NCBI GenBank assembly: GCA_003313425.1
Contig: NHZP01000002.1
Location: 1,550,001 to 1,614,000 of the forward strand
Length of the DNA: 64,000 nt
Source of the DNA: Pseudopyrenochaeta lycopersici
Lineage: Eukaryota > Ascomycota > Dothideomycetes > Pleosporales > Pseudopyrenochaetaceae
Direction: 5' to 3'
Shown one piece after another: positions 1 to 10,471 of this stretch. Within the stretch, counting starts at the first letter, position 1, and every line of letters starts with the position of its first letter. The notes beneath the pieces were generated by a model. The model was not told where the DNA came from. It did no database searches and saw only the letters and a program-made list of their open reading frames with translations. The position numbers and the translations under genes are program-made.

Positions 1-10
1 CAGATTATTC

Positions 11-1003
11 TTACTCCTTGTTCAATACATCTATTATCCATTGCACGCCTTCTTTCGCTTCACGCAATCCATACGGCATAGTTAGGATGAAGCAATGCAT
101 CTGTTTCCCCCAATGTACCCACTCGCCTGCAACGCCATGATTTGCGCACTTATCACGGAAGATGATGCCATCTGGGCCGAGTACATCGCACCCGGCAGTT
201 ATCCCATAGACATGAATACCACGCTTCGCGATCAGTGATATGTCGTTGTTGATTGGCGATACTCGACGATCCGCGGGATTCCAGTCACCACACCATGCTT
301 TCGCTGTCCCCTTAATGATATCCGGCGTAAGCAAAGGATCTTTAGGTGCGATCTTGTCAATTTCAGGATTATTGCGTGTAAGATCTGTTGATGGACAAAT
401 GGCCATGATGGCTACCGCGTGCGGCATTTGTTTTAGATCATGCCCATGTTCAAAATCTTCTCTAAGAGCCTCCAAGACCAAAGACAGCACAATATTTGCT
501 CCTGACGAGTCACCTGCGAGTATAATTCTTTCTCCCGCCTCTTCGGCTTCTGTCATCAACGCACGATATAGTCTCAAACTCCATGGAAACGAGCTGGGCG
601 CACGGTTGTTCGGGGCGAGAGGTATCGATACGATTGAGATGGCGGTGTCAGACATCTCCATTGCCATGTGAGTACACAACTGGTAATGTTGATCAGAGGG
701 AGGTCTTTGCCAACTTCCCCCAGCGAAGTAGTATATGCGCTTCTTCTTCGCTTGCACAATTGACTTTGGCGATACAATGTCATATATGTGTATATCGCAT
801 ACAACTCTTTCGGTGACAGTGCACATGTTCAATTTGGCTTTGGAGGGGTTCAATTTGATAGAGCCATCCTCATGCTTGGGTTTGCTACTGTTCAGCTGGT
901 TGCGTAGGCGTCGGACAAGAAATTGAATCAATGACATGGAAAATGAGCGCTCATCGCGTTGCACAAGCCTTATAGAATTTTTCTGTCTGAGATGTTCTTC
1001 CAT
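11..1003 (-). CDS. alpha/beta hydrolase-3 family (esterase/lipase-like) protein
   Basis: Single-exon frame of 330 aa starting at an ATG. The hydrolase core begins near residue 90 with YYFAGGSW, in the place of the family HGGG oxyanion loop (the His is replaced here). The nucleophile elbow is GDSSGAN near residue 164. An Asp (CDVLGPDG) and a His (KQMHCF) follow near the C-terminus, so the Ser-Asp-His triad looks complete. There is no signal peptide, and the N-terminal 80 residues are basic and poorly conserved in character. The family hydrolyses small carboxylic esters, often in secondary metabolism or detoxification. The substrate cannot be told. The gene ends only 10 bases from the window edge but has its own stop codon. 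Confidence 0.85.
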   Translation of the reverse strand: MEEHLRQKNSIRLVQRDERSFSMSLIQFLVRRLRNQLNSSKPKHEDGSIKLNPSKAKLNMCTVTERVVCDIHIYDIVSPKSIVQAKKKRIYYFAGGSWQRPPSDQHYQLCTHMAMEMSDTAISIVSIPLAPNNRAPSSFPWSLRLYRALMTEAEEAGERIILAGDSSGANIVLSLVLEALREDFEHGHDLKQMPHAVAIMAICPSTDLTRNNPEIDKIAPKDPLLTPDIIKGTAKAWCGDWNPADRRVSPINNDISLIAKRGIHVYGITAGCDVLGPDGIIFRDKCANHGVAGEWVHWGKQMHCFILTMPYGLREAKEGVQWIIDVLNKE

Positions 1004-2009
1004 GATAAATTGAAGCGCGGCCGATGCAGTTAGTCCGAGACTTCAGGAGTAAGTGAATAGGGAATATCTGAAAGGGCACAGGGCCAGAATGCATTTGTAA
1101 AATGCCATGTTAATCGCAAAAATAAGCAAACATTCCCTAAATTCCTAAGGAGACCACTTCGAGTTGAGCGCGTCATTGTTTTTCGACGCCATCGATGACG
1201 TTGAGAGGGCTTTCAGATCGCGTTGTCTAAAGCTTGTTTCGATCCGATGATTCAGCATAATCGTGCTTTTGAGCTATGCAGGTGTACCCGAAGCAAAATT
1301 TGAGAGCCAAAGGAAGCGAAAAGTAATTAGGTGAAGAGACCCTGGTGGGATTGTGTTGGCGGACACGCAAGGCACGCAACATGTTGACATATGACGTATG
1401 CGTCGAGTGAAAAGTTGCCGATATATCCATGCCCAGCCTCAGCGTCTTGGGAATCGGCCGACTCCAATCTCCTCCGCCCCCATTGAATCCTTTCAAAGCC
1501 AGCCATGTGTTTGAAAATCAGGGCTTCCGAGAGTTTGTATCGCTCGGCTAACCTCAGATCATGTCATCTCTGAGTTGCACTTGACGCTGAACCTATCAGC
1601 CTTAGTGATGATCCCACCATTTGCACGTGAAAACAAAATTCTTTCTATAGCTTTGCGAGCACTTATTGTGCAGCGTCGGCGGATTTCTTGGCCGCCAGTG
1701 ATAAGTGGTTTCGCATCAAGAGGAGAATTCCGCTCCGCCAGTCTGGTGCAGATCGCTCACTCCCGGCGCCAACTCCGACTTGAGCCTCTTAACTTCTTGG
1801 AATCATTTGTCGAGACCTTTTACTGGGCGACACTTTACTACTTTCGATTTGGGAGCATTGATACCGTCTGGGCGCACGTATGCCTACATAGCGCCGTCGC
1901 AACCGTGAATCCACCAGAACGTGATAAAGGAAATAACTGAGCCACATGTGGCATCATCTTCTCGTCTCCATCTGGAAGCCAACTATTTGACACAACCGCA
2001 CTGAATGCG
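1004..2009. other. intergenic region, no gene seen
   Basis: About 1 kb between the hydrolase and the NADPH oxidase, which are transcribed away from each other, so both promoters should lie here. The frames present (up to 121 codons, + strand 1575-1940) have no recognisable domain and biased, shadow-like composition. No RNA gene or repeat was recognised. Confidence 0.5.
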
Positions 2010-4078
2010 ATGACTCTGAAACAGGAACAATATCTTACAAATGAGGAAATAAAGAACTTTATTGATGATCTGGATGCCGACAACAATGGAAACATCGACT
2101 ACTGGGAATTGGAACGCAAGCTAGATGAAGTGCACAAGGAGATAGCTCCAAAAGCTCAACCACATCATCTACACCATGAGTCAAGAAGCGATGAAGCTCG
2201 GCATGAGTTTCTCAGGAGTGTCATTGGAACGCGCGAAGATCGAATCAAGCGTGACGACTTCGCCAAGTGCGTAAAGAGATGGGAAATTCCATCACTGGAG
2301 CAGGACCGAAAAGAAGCGAAAGATGAGGACGACTACTTGAAACAGATGCCGATTTATAGAAGAGCGCGTGCCTACTGGGCGGTTAAGGGCCCCGAGATTG
2401 CCTTCTTGGCCTTGGTCGCGTCCTTCATGGTTGCGTTCGGAGTCTGGCAGTTAGTCAAGTATCTCACGTACGACGAATATAGACCGGCTCTTGGATGGGG
2501 CGTTGTTGTCTCGAAGACGAGTGCGGGTGTACTATACCCCACGTTCTTCTTCCTCATCCTTTCCATGTCTCGATGGCTTTCAACATTCCTAAGGCGCTTC
2601 TACTTTATCTCAAGATTCGTTAATTGGGACCTCTCGCAGTCATTCCACATTAAAATGAGCATTGTGGCGCTCTTCTTCGCCACCCTACATGCCATTGGCC
2701 ATCTAACTGGATCTTTCGTATTTGGAAGCAAGCCAAACCGACAAGATGCTGTTGCCGTTATCGTTGGGCAGGATGGCGTTCCTCGGTCTTATGTCGATTA
2801 CGTGCGCTCATTGCCTGGGTGGACTGGACTCACCGCTCTGAGCTGTTTCTATCTGCTCAGTCTGATGAGTATGCCTCAGATCCGGAAATGGAGTTACGAG
2901 GTCTTCCAGCTTGGCCATCTGCTCATGTTTCCCATCATCGGCCTTATGATGGCTCATGGTACCGCTGGTCTGCTTCAATGGCCCATGTTTGGCTACTGGT
3001 TGGCCTTCCCGACACTGCTCGTCATCTTTGAGCGATTTTGGCGCCTAGTTCTGAGCTTCCGTCCCATTGTGGCTGACCTTGAGTTGCTCGACGATGAAAC
3101 TGTTGCCATCACAGCTGAAGTCCCCCATCATCGTCCATGGGATTACAAAGCTGGCCAATACGTATTCGTGCAAGTTCCACAACTCTCCAGATTCCAGTGG
3201 CATCCATTTACTGTCTCGACTTGCATCAACAACAGTATGCAAGTCCATATCAAAGCCGATGGTGACTGGACAAATCAGCTCCGAGACCTGGCCAAGGGTG
3301 GACAGCGTACTACGATCAAAATTGGCCTTGACGGACCTTTCGGTGCACCAGCACAACGATTTTACGATTATAATTACAGTATGGTCTTTGGGTGCGTCCT
3401 CTAAATATCTCTTCTATTGTTTGCCACTAACTATTACGCAGTGCTGGCATCGGCGTGACGCCTTTCTCCGGCGTTCTCACCGATCTGCAATACCACGAGC
3501 TCGAACGCGTCAAGTCTGTCGATCAAATCCATGAATCCAGCGACGAGACGCCAAAGGGTCCTTCGCCATATACAGATCATCGTAGAGTGGATTTTCACTG
3601 GATGGTGCGGGATAAGAATAACTTGCTCTGGTTCTCCGATCTCCTCAACGAGGTATCACGCGCCCAAGAACTTGACAACTCAAATCTAGATATACGAATA
3701 AATACCTACGTGACGCAAAAGCGCAAACAGATCTCTCAACACGTATTTCGCTGGCTGCTCGAGAAGCATCGTACAGATGAGTTCCCGCATTCACCGATTA
3801 CTGGGCTTGTCAATCCGACACACTTTGGACGCCCAGATATCAAAGGAATCATGGAGGAGCATTATAGCGATATGTGTAAAGTCCTGGCAGAAAATATGAG
3901 GGAAAAGGAGGGACGGAGGAACAGCAAGAAAGACGATGAACTTAAAGTTGGAGTATTCTTCTGCGGGCCACCCGTCATTGGACAGCAGCTTGCAGATCAG
4001 TGTAGTCAGATGACTGCGAAAGCAAGAAATGAGGGTAGAAAAGTTGAATACCGATTCATGATTGAGGTTTTTGGCTAG
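2010..4078 (+). CDS. noxC: EF-hand NADPH oxidase (NoxC-type)
   Basis: Two exons, 2010-3391 and 3442-4078, give 672 aa. The 50-nt intron (GTGCGT..GCAG, branch ACTAAC) restores the frame as FGAGIGVTPFSG. Residues 22-33 form a canonical EF-hand loop (DADNNGNIDYWE), so Ca2+ control is likely. A ferric-reductase-type membrane domain of about six helices follows, with haem-ligand His candidates in HAIGH and QLGHLL. Then come an FAD domain (HPFTVST) and an NADPH-binding domain (GAGIGVTPF; FCGPPVIG near the C-terminus). The enzyme passes electrons from NADPH across the membrane to O2, making superoxide. Domain order and length match the fungal NoxC/Nox5-like class, which some filamentous fungi carry. 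No p22phox or other partner gene is nearby. Confidence 0.9.
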
Positions 4079-4423
4079 AAGGCAGCATTCGGCATTTACT
4101 AGACCCTTTCAGTTAGATCCTTTCATCCCCACCCATCCATACTTTATCAGATCTAGTAGGCTTTAGATTTACATGTGAAATGTGCCGTGAGACATAAGGC
4201 GTGCCACTGCGGTCCGATCAGGCGTCCTGCAAGCCACTTCTGCGCCACTATTTCCAACGGCGTATCTGAAATGCGAGGATTCCGGTGAAGTAAGCCTGAT
4301 TGCGCAGTCTGGTACAGCGTATTAAATGGCGCATGAGTTCCAATACCTAGCTGCAGCCTTTTGTTTCTGCGCAATCGGATGTTTTACGTTTCTTCGAACA
4401 GAACAACAATTTTGTGATTTAAC
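4079..4423. other. intergenic region, nothing recognised
   Basis: A 345-bp spacer between two same-strand genes. It should hold the oxidase terminator and the promoter of the membrane protein. No gene seen. Confidence 0.5.
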
Positions 4424-5431
4424 ATGGGCATCCTCGACCTCCCATCAAACAGGGAGAGATGTCACGCCACCTACGCCTACCTTAACAGCGACTCGCCATC
4501 GAACAAGACAGTTTTATGCACCTTAGCGATCATCGTCTTGACTATCTGTATAGAGGTTTTCGCAAATGGGAAATTGGACTGTTGTGACTTCAGGGAGAAA
4601 CCACATGAAGACGAAACTACTCTACTATCCACTGAGGTGCCAATAGAGGCTTCGACAATACCTTCCATAGCGACGACGGCGGTGTCTGATCAGCCGCAGC
4701 TACAACCAGAACCACAAGTCGAGCCTCAAAGCACGTCCGAGGCCAATAACCCGCAAGCGACGGAAAACACTCCTGCAGAGAAGAAAGCCGACGTCCCGTC
4801 ATGCGCATTCTGCTGCAATGAAAACCCCTCGCCGCACGAACGCGCAAACCGTCTCGTAATAGCAACGATCCTCTTCAGCCTCATCCTTACAGTCTTCATC
4901 CTTCGCATCAAAGAAGCAATAAAGCAGCCTTACGTAGACATCCTCTGCACGCACATGATACACCCCACGCCGCCAAACTGGACGGCCATAGTATTCCTGA
5001 ATATCATCCCCTTTGTATGCGCTAGCTTCGCGTTTCTGCGAGCATTGGTGGACTGTATTCTGGTTCGGTGGGGCACGGGGTTGGCATACGATTCGAGTAA
5101 AGGCAAGTACATGTGGACGCCCTTGATGCCGTTCATGATCGTATTTTGTGCAGTATATTTGCTACTGGAGTGCTTCAAGATTCCAATTGCGTATTTGATG
5201 GGAGATCGCGAGGTATCTTTATGGACGTCAAAAAAGAACTATAAGGGCAAGAATAAGGTTGAGGATATTGAAATGCAGGGTGAAGAAGCGCAGGGGCTTG
5301 TTGATAATGTTGATGGGCCTGAGGATGTGATTGGAGATAGTGTTGATGGACCGCCATCGTATGATGAGGTGTGCACTCCGAGAGTGTCGATAGACAGGAG
5401 ACTTGACAAGGACGGCATGATCCACAGATAG
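4424..5431 (+). CDS. four-helix membrane protein of unknown function
   Basis: Intronless, 335 aa, ATG start. Four hydrophobic segments are visible: about residues 28-46, 143-160, 184-205 and 231-252. Between helices 1 and 2 lies an acidic, Pro/Gln/Glu-rich loop of about 90 residues, ending in a Cys-rich patch (CAFCCNENP). The C-terminal tail of about 80 residues is acidic and soluble, and contains PPSYDE, which resembles a PPxY WW-domain ligand (E3 adaptor-type motif). I do not recognise the family. Topology suggests a fungal plasma-membrane or endomembrane protein with a cytosolic tail. Confidence 0.7.
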   Translation: MGILDLPSNRERCHATYAYLNSDSPSNKTVLCTLAIIVLTICIEVFANGKLDCCDFREKPHEDETTLLSTEVPIEASTIPSIATTAVSDQPQLQPEPQVEPQSTSEANNPQATENTPAEKKADVPSCAFCCNENPSPHERANRLVIATILFSLILTVFILRIKEAIKQPYVDILCTHMIHPTPPNWTAIVFLNIIPFVCASFAFLRALVDCILVRWGTGLAYDSSKGKYMWTPLMPFMIVFCAVYLLLECFKIPIAYLMGDREVSLWTSKKNYKGKNKVEDIEMQGEEAQGLVDNVDGPEDVIGDSVDGPPSYDEVCTPRVSIDRRLDKDGMIHR

Positions 5432-5479
5432 TCGCTGTTGTATTTGCTGTATAGTCTTAAGCACGGCTGTTTGTATTGG

Positions 5480-5835
5480 AATGCAGAAGAATATAGCCCG
5501 TTATTCTTAGAGCGTTGTTAACTTGTGTATGTGATGAATCGAAGCAGCTTGTAACGTTTGTCCTTAGGATTAGAGACGTCTTAACACTATATAACGCTAC
5601 TACAATCTTACAAGTAATACTATTACAGATGCCATAACGGAGCGTAGATTATTAGAACCTTACGATGGTCTTTCTGCCTCTGCTGAGTGTTATAGGTGGG
5701 TAAGCCAAAGGTACATGTTAAGCCGCATATGCCCGCAGTTGTCTTCCCCCCGCGTCTCGCTTAAGTATCGTCTAAACCTTCCATTTTTAAATAACGCCAG
5801 ACCGCCAAACCACAGCTGTCCCTATAATTCTGAGA
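5480..5835. repeat. degenerate duplicate copy of the sulfite-oxidase promoter (copy A)
   Basis: This stretch aligns by eye with 5930-6275 at a nearly constant offset of about 445-450 bases. Shared anchors are TGCAGAAGA..TATAG..CCCG, GTAGATTAT, AAGCCGCA, CCCCCGCGT, TTAAGT.TCGTCTAA.CCTTCC and CCACA.CTGTC. Copy A has diverged by scattered substitutions in both directions. It is not followed by a coding exon. Confidence 0.6.
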
Positions 5836-5929
5836 GTGTTGGTAGAACAAGAACTAATTAGGAAAGAAATTATGGAGAAAATTGCTGTTCTATTTGGTAT
5901 ATTCATTCAAACAGAGCCATCAGGGCTAG

Positions 5930-6275
5930 GATGCAGAAGACTATAGGCCCGAAGTCCCAGAGCCTTGTTGACTGCTACATGTGATATTTCGCAACAGCTT
6001 TAATGTTCTCCCTTGCCTTTTTTGACTATCCTGGTGCTGCTCAACACTACTTAGATGTACCTATGCAAATATCATGACGCAAGGTAGATTATCAGGCCCT
6101 AAATAGCCTCTTTGCCCCCATCAAACGATCCGAAGCATGCGAGGCCAAGCCAGAAGTACACGTCAAGCCGCAACTATCCGTGGCAGCCCTCCCCCGCGTT
6201 CTCGTTTAAGTGTCGTCTAACCCTTCCTTCACTCAATCACGCCATCGCCGCCATACCACAACTGTCATATTTTCA
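5930..6275. repeat. promoter-proximal copy (copy B) of a tandem duplication
   Basis: Copy B of the duplication described at 5480-5835. It runs to within a few bases of the start codon at 6278, so it includes the likely 5' UTR and core promoter of the sulfite-oxidase-like gene. Between the copies (5836-5929) I see nothing else. Confidence 0.6.
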
Positions 6276-6277
6276 CC

Positions 6278-7552
6278 ATGATTCAGGTACGGAGCCCCGT
6301 TTTGAGTATACAATTTGACAAATGCGGTATCGTGTTTACAGTACACACTCATAAGGCTGATTCTGATGTCATAGCTCGATTACTCCGTTGAAGAACCCTT
6401 GAATCGGGAGCCAGAGCTTGAAAAACTCGTGTCAAGGTAGGGAAACCTTTCTTATCCTTTGAAATTACCTTCCTGGGACATATCTGATGCATCTGCAGCT
6501 TCATAACATTAGACTGCTACGATCGCAACCACGGGCCCATACCGCACCTCGATGCCCGCACACATCATGTCTCCATCTACGGCCTTGTTAAAAAGGAGCT
6601 GTCGCTTTCGATATCCGACTTACAATATCTCCCTCAACATAACGTGATCTGTGCGCTGCAATGTGCCGGCAATAGACGCCACACGATGCGCACAAAGTTG
6701 AAAGAAGTCTGCGGCATTGACTGGTTTGATGGCGCTGTCATGAACTGCAAGTGGACTGGCCCTCTTCTTTGCGACGTTCTGTCGAAAGCTGGGATCAAAG
6801 TAGCAGAGGATAAGTGGAAAGATGCGCATGTAGCATTTTCATGTTTCCAGACCCCCACACAAGATGATGTGTTCTACGGCGCTAGTATTCCACTATCCCG
6901 AGCCATGAATCCGGAGAGCTCCATTTTGTTGGCCCTCAAGATGAACGACAAACCTCTTCCTCCGAATCATGGCGCACCTGTACGTGTTGTCACACCAGGC
7001 ATCGCAGGCGCGAGGAGTGTGAAGTGGCTTGACCGAATCACAGTTCAAATGTGTGAGAGTGAGAGCTACTACCAACAGCATGACTACAAGATCCTACCTC
7101 CAGAAGCAGATTGTAAAGAGAAAGCAGAAGAGTGGTGGGGCAGAGTAGGTGCATTGCAGGACATGCCCGTCAACAGCGTCATCGGAGTTCCGAAATCAAA
7201 TTCTACCATACACCGAGATGAGAATCAAATGATTGAAGTCAAGGGATATGCGCTGCCAAGTGGTGCTGATGGGCCGATTGTGAGAGTAGAAGTTAGTGTT
7301 GACGGTGGGGAGACGTGGGTGGACGCAGACCTTATTACCACATATGAGGGAGCAAAGGCTGAACAGGCGGAGCTGAAGTGGGCTTGGGCACTGTGGAAGG
7401 CAAGGGTCAAAGTCGACAAGGGGAAAGGTGTGAAGATCTTCAGCCGAGCGACGGATAAGAGTGGTAGTACGCAGGAGAAGTCTTCAGCATGGAACTTTAG
7501 AGGTGTAGCATACAACGGATACGGCGAGGCATCTGAACTGGAGATTGTCTGA
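6278..7552 (+). CDS. sulfite-oxidase family molybdopterin enzyme
   Basis: Three exons: 6278-6286 (only M-I-Q), 6375-6436 and 6499-7552, giving 374 aa. Joining them makes the family signature NREPELEKLVSSFIT..YDRNHGPIPHLD continuous, which supports both introns and the very short first exon. LQCAGNRR carries the cysteine expected to ligate molybdenum. Later blocks (GAPVRVVTPGIAGARSVKWL) are typical of the molybdopterin domain, followed by the dimerisation domain (VEVSVDGGETW). There is no cytochrome b5 domain, so this is the short sulfite-oxidase-like type and not a nitrate reductase. Likely reaction: oxidation of sulfite to sulfate. I see no peroxisomal SKL-type C-terminus (it ends ELEIV). 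Confidence 0.88.
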
Positions 7553-7813
7553 CGCGCTCCGGAAGTCAAAGGGCATATCAAAAGTGCTCCTAGGAAGCTT
7601 TCCTCTCGTCTCATATGTTAATCAGCGGGCATCATATAATTGCAAGTTAATTTGATGATTCAATACTATTTCTTTATTCTGTCATAGAACTTGTCCCACT
7701 GAGAGAGATACCCGCCACGCTATGCATTCATAATTCATTATCAGTCGCTTATATCCTCCTTCGATCTATACAGACAACGTCTAAATCCGCTTCCATGAGC
7801 GTACTGTAGTTCG

Positions 7814-8399
7814 TCATAGCCCCAAACTCTTCCTCACATTTGTCCTCACCCTGTTCTCGTAATCTGCCCTTTTCTCTCTCCACATTCGCGCCGCATCTAC
7901 GTTTGCAGGACTCTCGTCATTCGGCTCAGCCAGCATGCTCATCACGCTTATCAAAATCTTCTCCACCGACTGGATTGGCGACCATCGCTCGCTGGCTTGC
8001 TCGTAGTGGAGAGGATCTTCGCCGGGCGCGTGCAGGATCGATATGCAGACTTCACCACTAGGGTAAACTGTTGTTATTTGTTAGTTCTATTTCAAGCCTA
8101 TCATAAAACAACACCTCGTGCGTTGTCAACGAGTTCATGTGGACAGTTGACGTACCGTTAGGATGCCACATCTCCGTAACAAACTTCATCTTCGGCGGCG
8201 CAAGCGGATAATCCTTGGGAAACCTCAGCTCTGCTGGGAAGACACCTCCCTCGAATGGTGTGCCCTCCGGCCCTTGTATCAACGCTTCCCAGACGAACAT
8301 GTCGTCTTCACTAACAGGGCCTGCCGTGATGCCTTCCGGGGGGTCGGAAGAGAGCGCTTTGTACTCTTTGAACAGGCGTTTGCTGGCTGAGGAGGCCAT
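7814..8399 (-). CDS. UBC7: ubiquitin-conjugating enzyme E2, Ubc7/UBE2G type
   Basis: Two exons on the minus strand, 8399-8156 and 8067-7814, with an 88-nt intron, giving 165 aa. That is the usual length of Ubc7. Exon 1 carries the UBC fold ([32 protein letters not shown]), ending at MWHPN. Exon 2 restores [19 protein letters not shown], whose Cys is the thioester cysteine. The acidic insertion after it is typical of Ubc7/Cdc34-class enzymes. The enzyme accepts ubiquitin from E1 and serves ER-associated degradation E3s. The frame open above the ATG to 8552 is probably 5' UTR. Confidence 0.93.
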
Positions 8400-8947
8400 T
8401 TTGTACTGATATCGACTGAATGTTACGTGAGAGGTACAGCAGACGACTATGAGGTGTACAGGTGGTTCAAGGCGCGGGGGCGGGGCTGCAAGGCGTGCTG
8501 AAATTGGGTACGTTTTACGAGTGTCAAGAAGCGCAAGCGATGAGTTAGGCACGATCCTTCAGAAGGTGAGTAAACGTGATGTTTTGGTGAAGGAGTCTGC
8601 GCGAAAGTGAACGTGGTTCCGGCTGTGAATTGATTTGGTTCCGATTCGGCGGCCATCGATGACATGGCACGAGGGCACGTGCACGCCACATTGTCTTACA
8701 GCACTTTGGCCTATCAAACGACTAACATTTGGCCCGGGCGCAGTCCCCTGCTGCACGTAGACAACGTCTTTGCACTGCTGCATGTATCCTTGACAACAAC
8801 AATGTTTTCGTTTGCCTCGACGCTGCCACAACAGGGTTCGGAACAGCCTTCTGAGTATACCAACGAACAAATTAAGAATCCACATGCGCTTATTGTTTGA
8901 TATATCTAAGTCCATCCAACCTCCCATCCGCCAGAACATCCAATCAC
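8400..8947. other. intergenic region, nothing recognised
   Basis: About 550 bp upstream of the E2 gene. Several short frames lie on both strands but none has a recognisable domain or convincing start context. Confidence 0.5.
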
Positions 8948-9463
8948 CTAATCACATGTCATAGAGCACTGTGAGGCAAACATATCGTGCAGTGCCAGTC
9001 CTGATTCAATGCCATACACATTCCAGCTCATATCCACATACTTCCGAAGCCTTGGGGCTTTTCTGATGGTTACAAATGGCATCAAGTCTGATAGCGCATC
9101 CCAAAAAGCTTCGTCGAAATGACCACCCTGTTTAGCATTCTCAATGCAATCGAAAACGGGGCAGTCGCTCCGAACCATCCTAGTAAGCAGCGTTCGCAAA
9201 TAGTAAGAAATATACTGGATTAGATGTTCGCGCATTTCATAACAGATCTTGCCTTGAGCGCAGCAAACTACCGCTGCCGGAAGGTCTTCTCTCGTTTCTA
9301 CTACCTGATCCAGAAGGAGCGCAGCTTGTACAATCAAAGCTAACTGCCGGTATGAGCTTGATGCTGCCAAGGCGGTACGATTTAAAGCTTTCCCAAGGCA
9401 TTCCAATGCAACTATGCTACAAATTGCTCGTAGGCGTTGGATGTAGCGGATGCGTCCGATCAA
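8948..9463 (-). CDS. hypothetical protein fragment, possibly a 3' exon
   Basis: A 171-codon frame that ends in a stop but does not begin with ATG. The frame extends upstream to about 9510 without one, so a 5' exon is probably missing or degenerate. The product is helical and Leu/Ala-rich in its first half (LALIVQAALLLDQVVE) with a few Cys, a pattern seen in C-terminal halves of fungal Zn2Cys6 regulators, but no diagnostic motif is present. An ATG-led stretch just upstream (about 9517-9465) could supply a first exon, but I could not settle the splice sites. It may also be a gene remnant. Confidence 0.3.
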   Translation of the reverse strand: MIGRIRYIQRLRAICSIVALECLGKALNRTALAASSSYRQLALIVQAALLLDQVVETREDLPAAVVCCAQGKICYEMREHLIQYISYYLRTLLTRMVRSDCPVFDCIENAKQGGHFDEAFWDALSDLMPFVTIRKAPRLRKYVDMSWNVYGIESGLALHDMFASQCSMTCD

Positions 9464-10205
9464 TTTTCCGTCATGGGTACCTCTAAGCTGGAGAACTGGT
9501 GGTCAAACTCTGCCATGATGGCTTTGAGTAAAGATACTGTGGGCTCCCCAGTAGTATGGCTCGCTATGTGTGAGAATCATGAAAAGATTGAGGCTTGTAC
9601 ATGTTTCCTCGTGCGAGGTGCGCGCACGGGTATTTGTTTTGGCGTCGCTGGACATGATAGATTAGCTTAATGACACTGGTTGGTCGATCAACCGAATCCA
9701 GCTTTGGGAGGGGGGTGTTTGGATGCCATCGCTCGCCGGCTACGCGTGCTGTGGATGCATGCAATCCTGCATTGTTACAAACAAACAATGCAAGGCCGTT
9801 AAGAAGGCTGGAAACCAATCAACTTAAGTTTGGAGTCTTTCGAGGTTGGCAGGATTCTCCCGCCGCCTTTCGATGCATTTCGGTCGTCTTCCGTCGCCAT
9901 GGACGTGCGCTACGTAAGAGTGGCCATACCCAATCAAGGCTCTTGAACATACTGCCAGGAGACTGAATACAGACTGGCTATGTCGTGCCTGTTTCAGTAA
10001 CGTTGAAAGTTTTATGCACAGTCGGCCAGCTGCTCATCATTGGATTATTACATGAGACCATTCTGCAGTGTCTATCGCGATGAAAGCTATATATTCACGT
10101 AACCCCAAACAGCTGGTCATTCAATCCTGCGCTACTTTTCATATTCCTTATATCTTTATCTCTTCTTCGTAATTGTGTTTTCCATTGTAACTCGTTCTAA
10201 TCGAT
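9464..10205. other. intergenic region, nothing recognised
   Basis: About 740 bp with only short unconvincing frames. Bases 10085-10205 are pyrimidine-rich (TTATCTCTTCTTCG), like a fungal promoter/5' UTR leading into the small reading frame that follows. Confidence 0.4.
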
Positions 10206-10471
10206 ATGGCGGCCATTCAATCCGGGCAACCTCAGCCTTTGGATGGGAAGTATCCAACAGATCCTATTCTTACAACCGTTGCAGTTATAGTCCCATTCTT
10301 GGTTCCAATAATTATTGCTGTACTTAAACATGTTGTTCTTCCTCGTAGTAAGTAGCCCCCCGACTTGGAATGATAGATATAAGTCATCTGATTTTGCCAA
10401 GTTCGTCGTCCATCTTAGCAGCTGCTCGTCTAAGTGCAAGGAGAATGTCAAGCGCGCGGATGAAGGAATGA
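10206..10471 (+). CDS. candidate 64-aa spliced membrane microprotein
   Basis: ATG at 10206 opens 47 codons, then a perfect donor GTAAGT at 10348. A 71-nt intron (branch CTGAT, acceptor CTTAG at 10418) joins a second exon, 10419-10471, for 64 aa in all. The protein has a hydrophilic N-terminus, one strong hydrophobic helix of about 23 residues (residues 22-44) and a short Arg-rich tail. That is a single-pass, N-out or tail-anchored layout. If unspliced, a stop follows four codons later. I recognise no family. An opposite-strand frame (10656-10384, no ATG start) overlaps exon 2 and is the main competitor. Confidence 0.4.

Noticed and set aside
8058..8552. Reading the E2 enzyme as one exon with a 53-residue N-terminal extension.
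   Set aside because: Splicing restores the thioester Cys motif and the exact 165-residue length of Ubc7; the unspliced frame loses the active site and ends in intron sequence.
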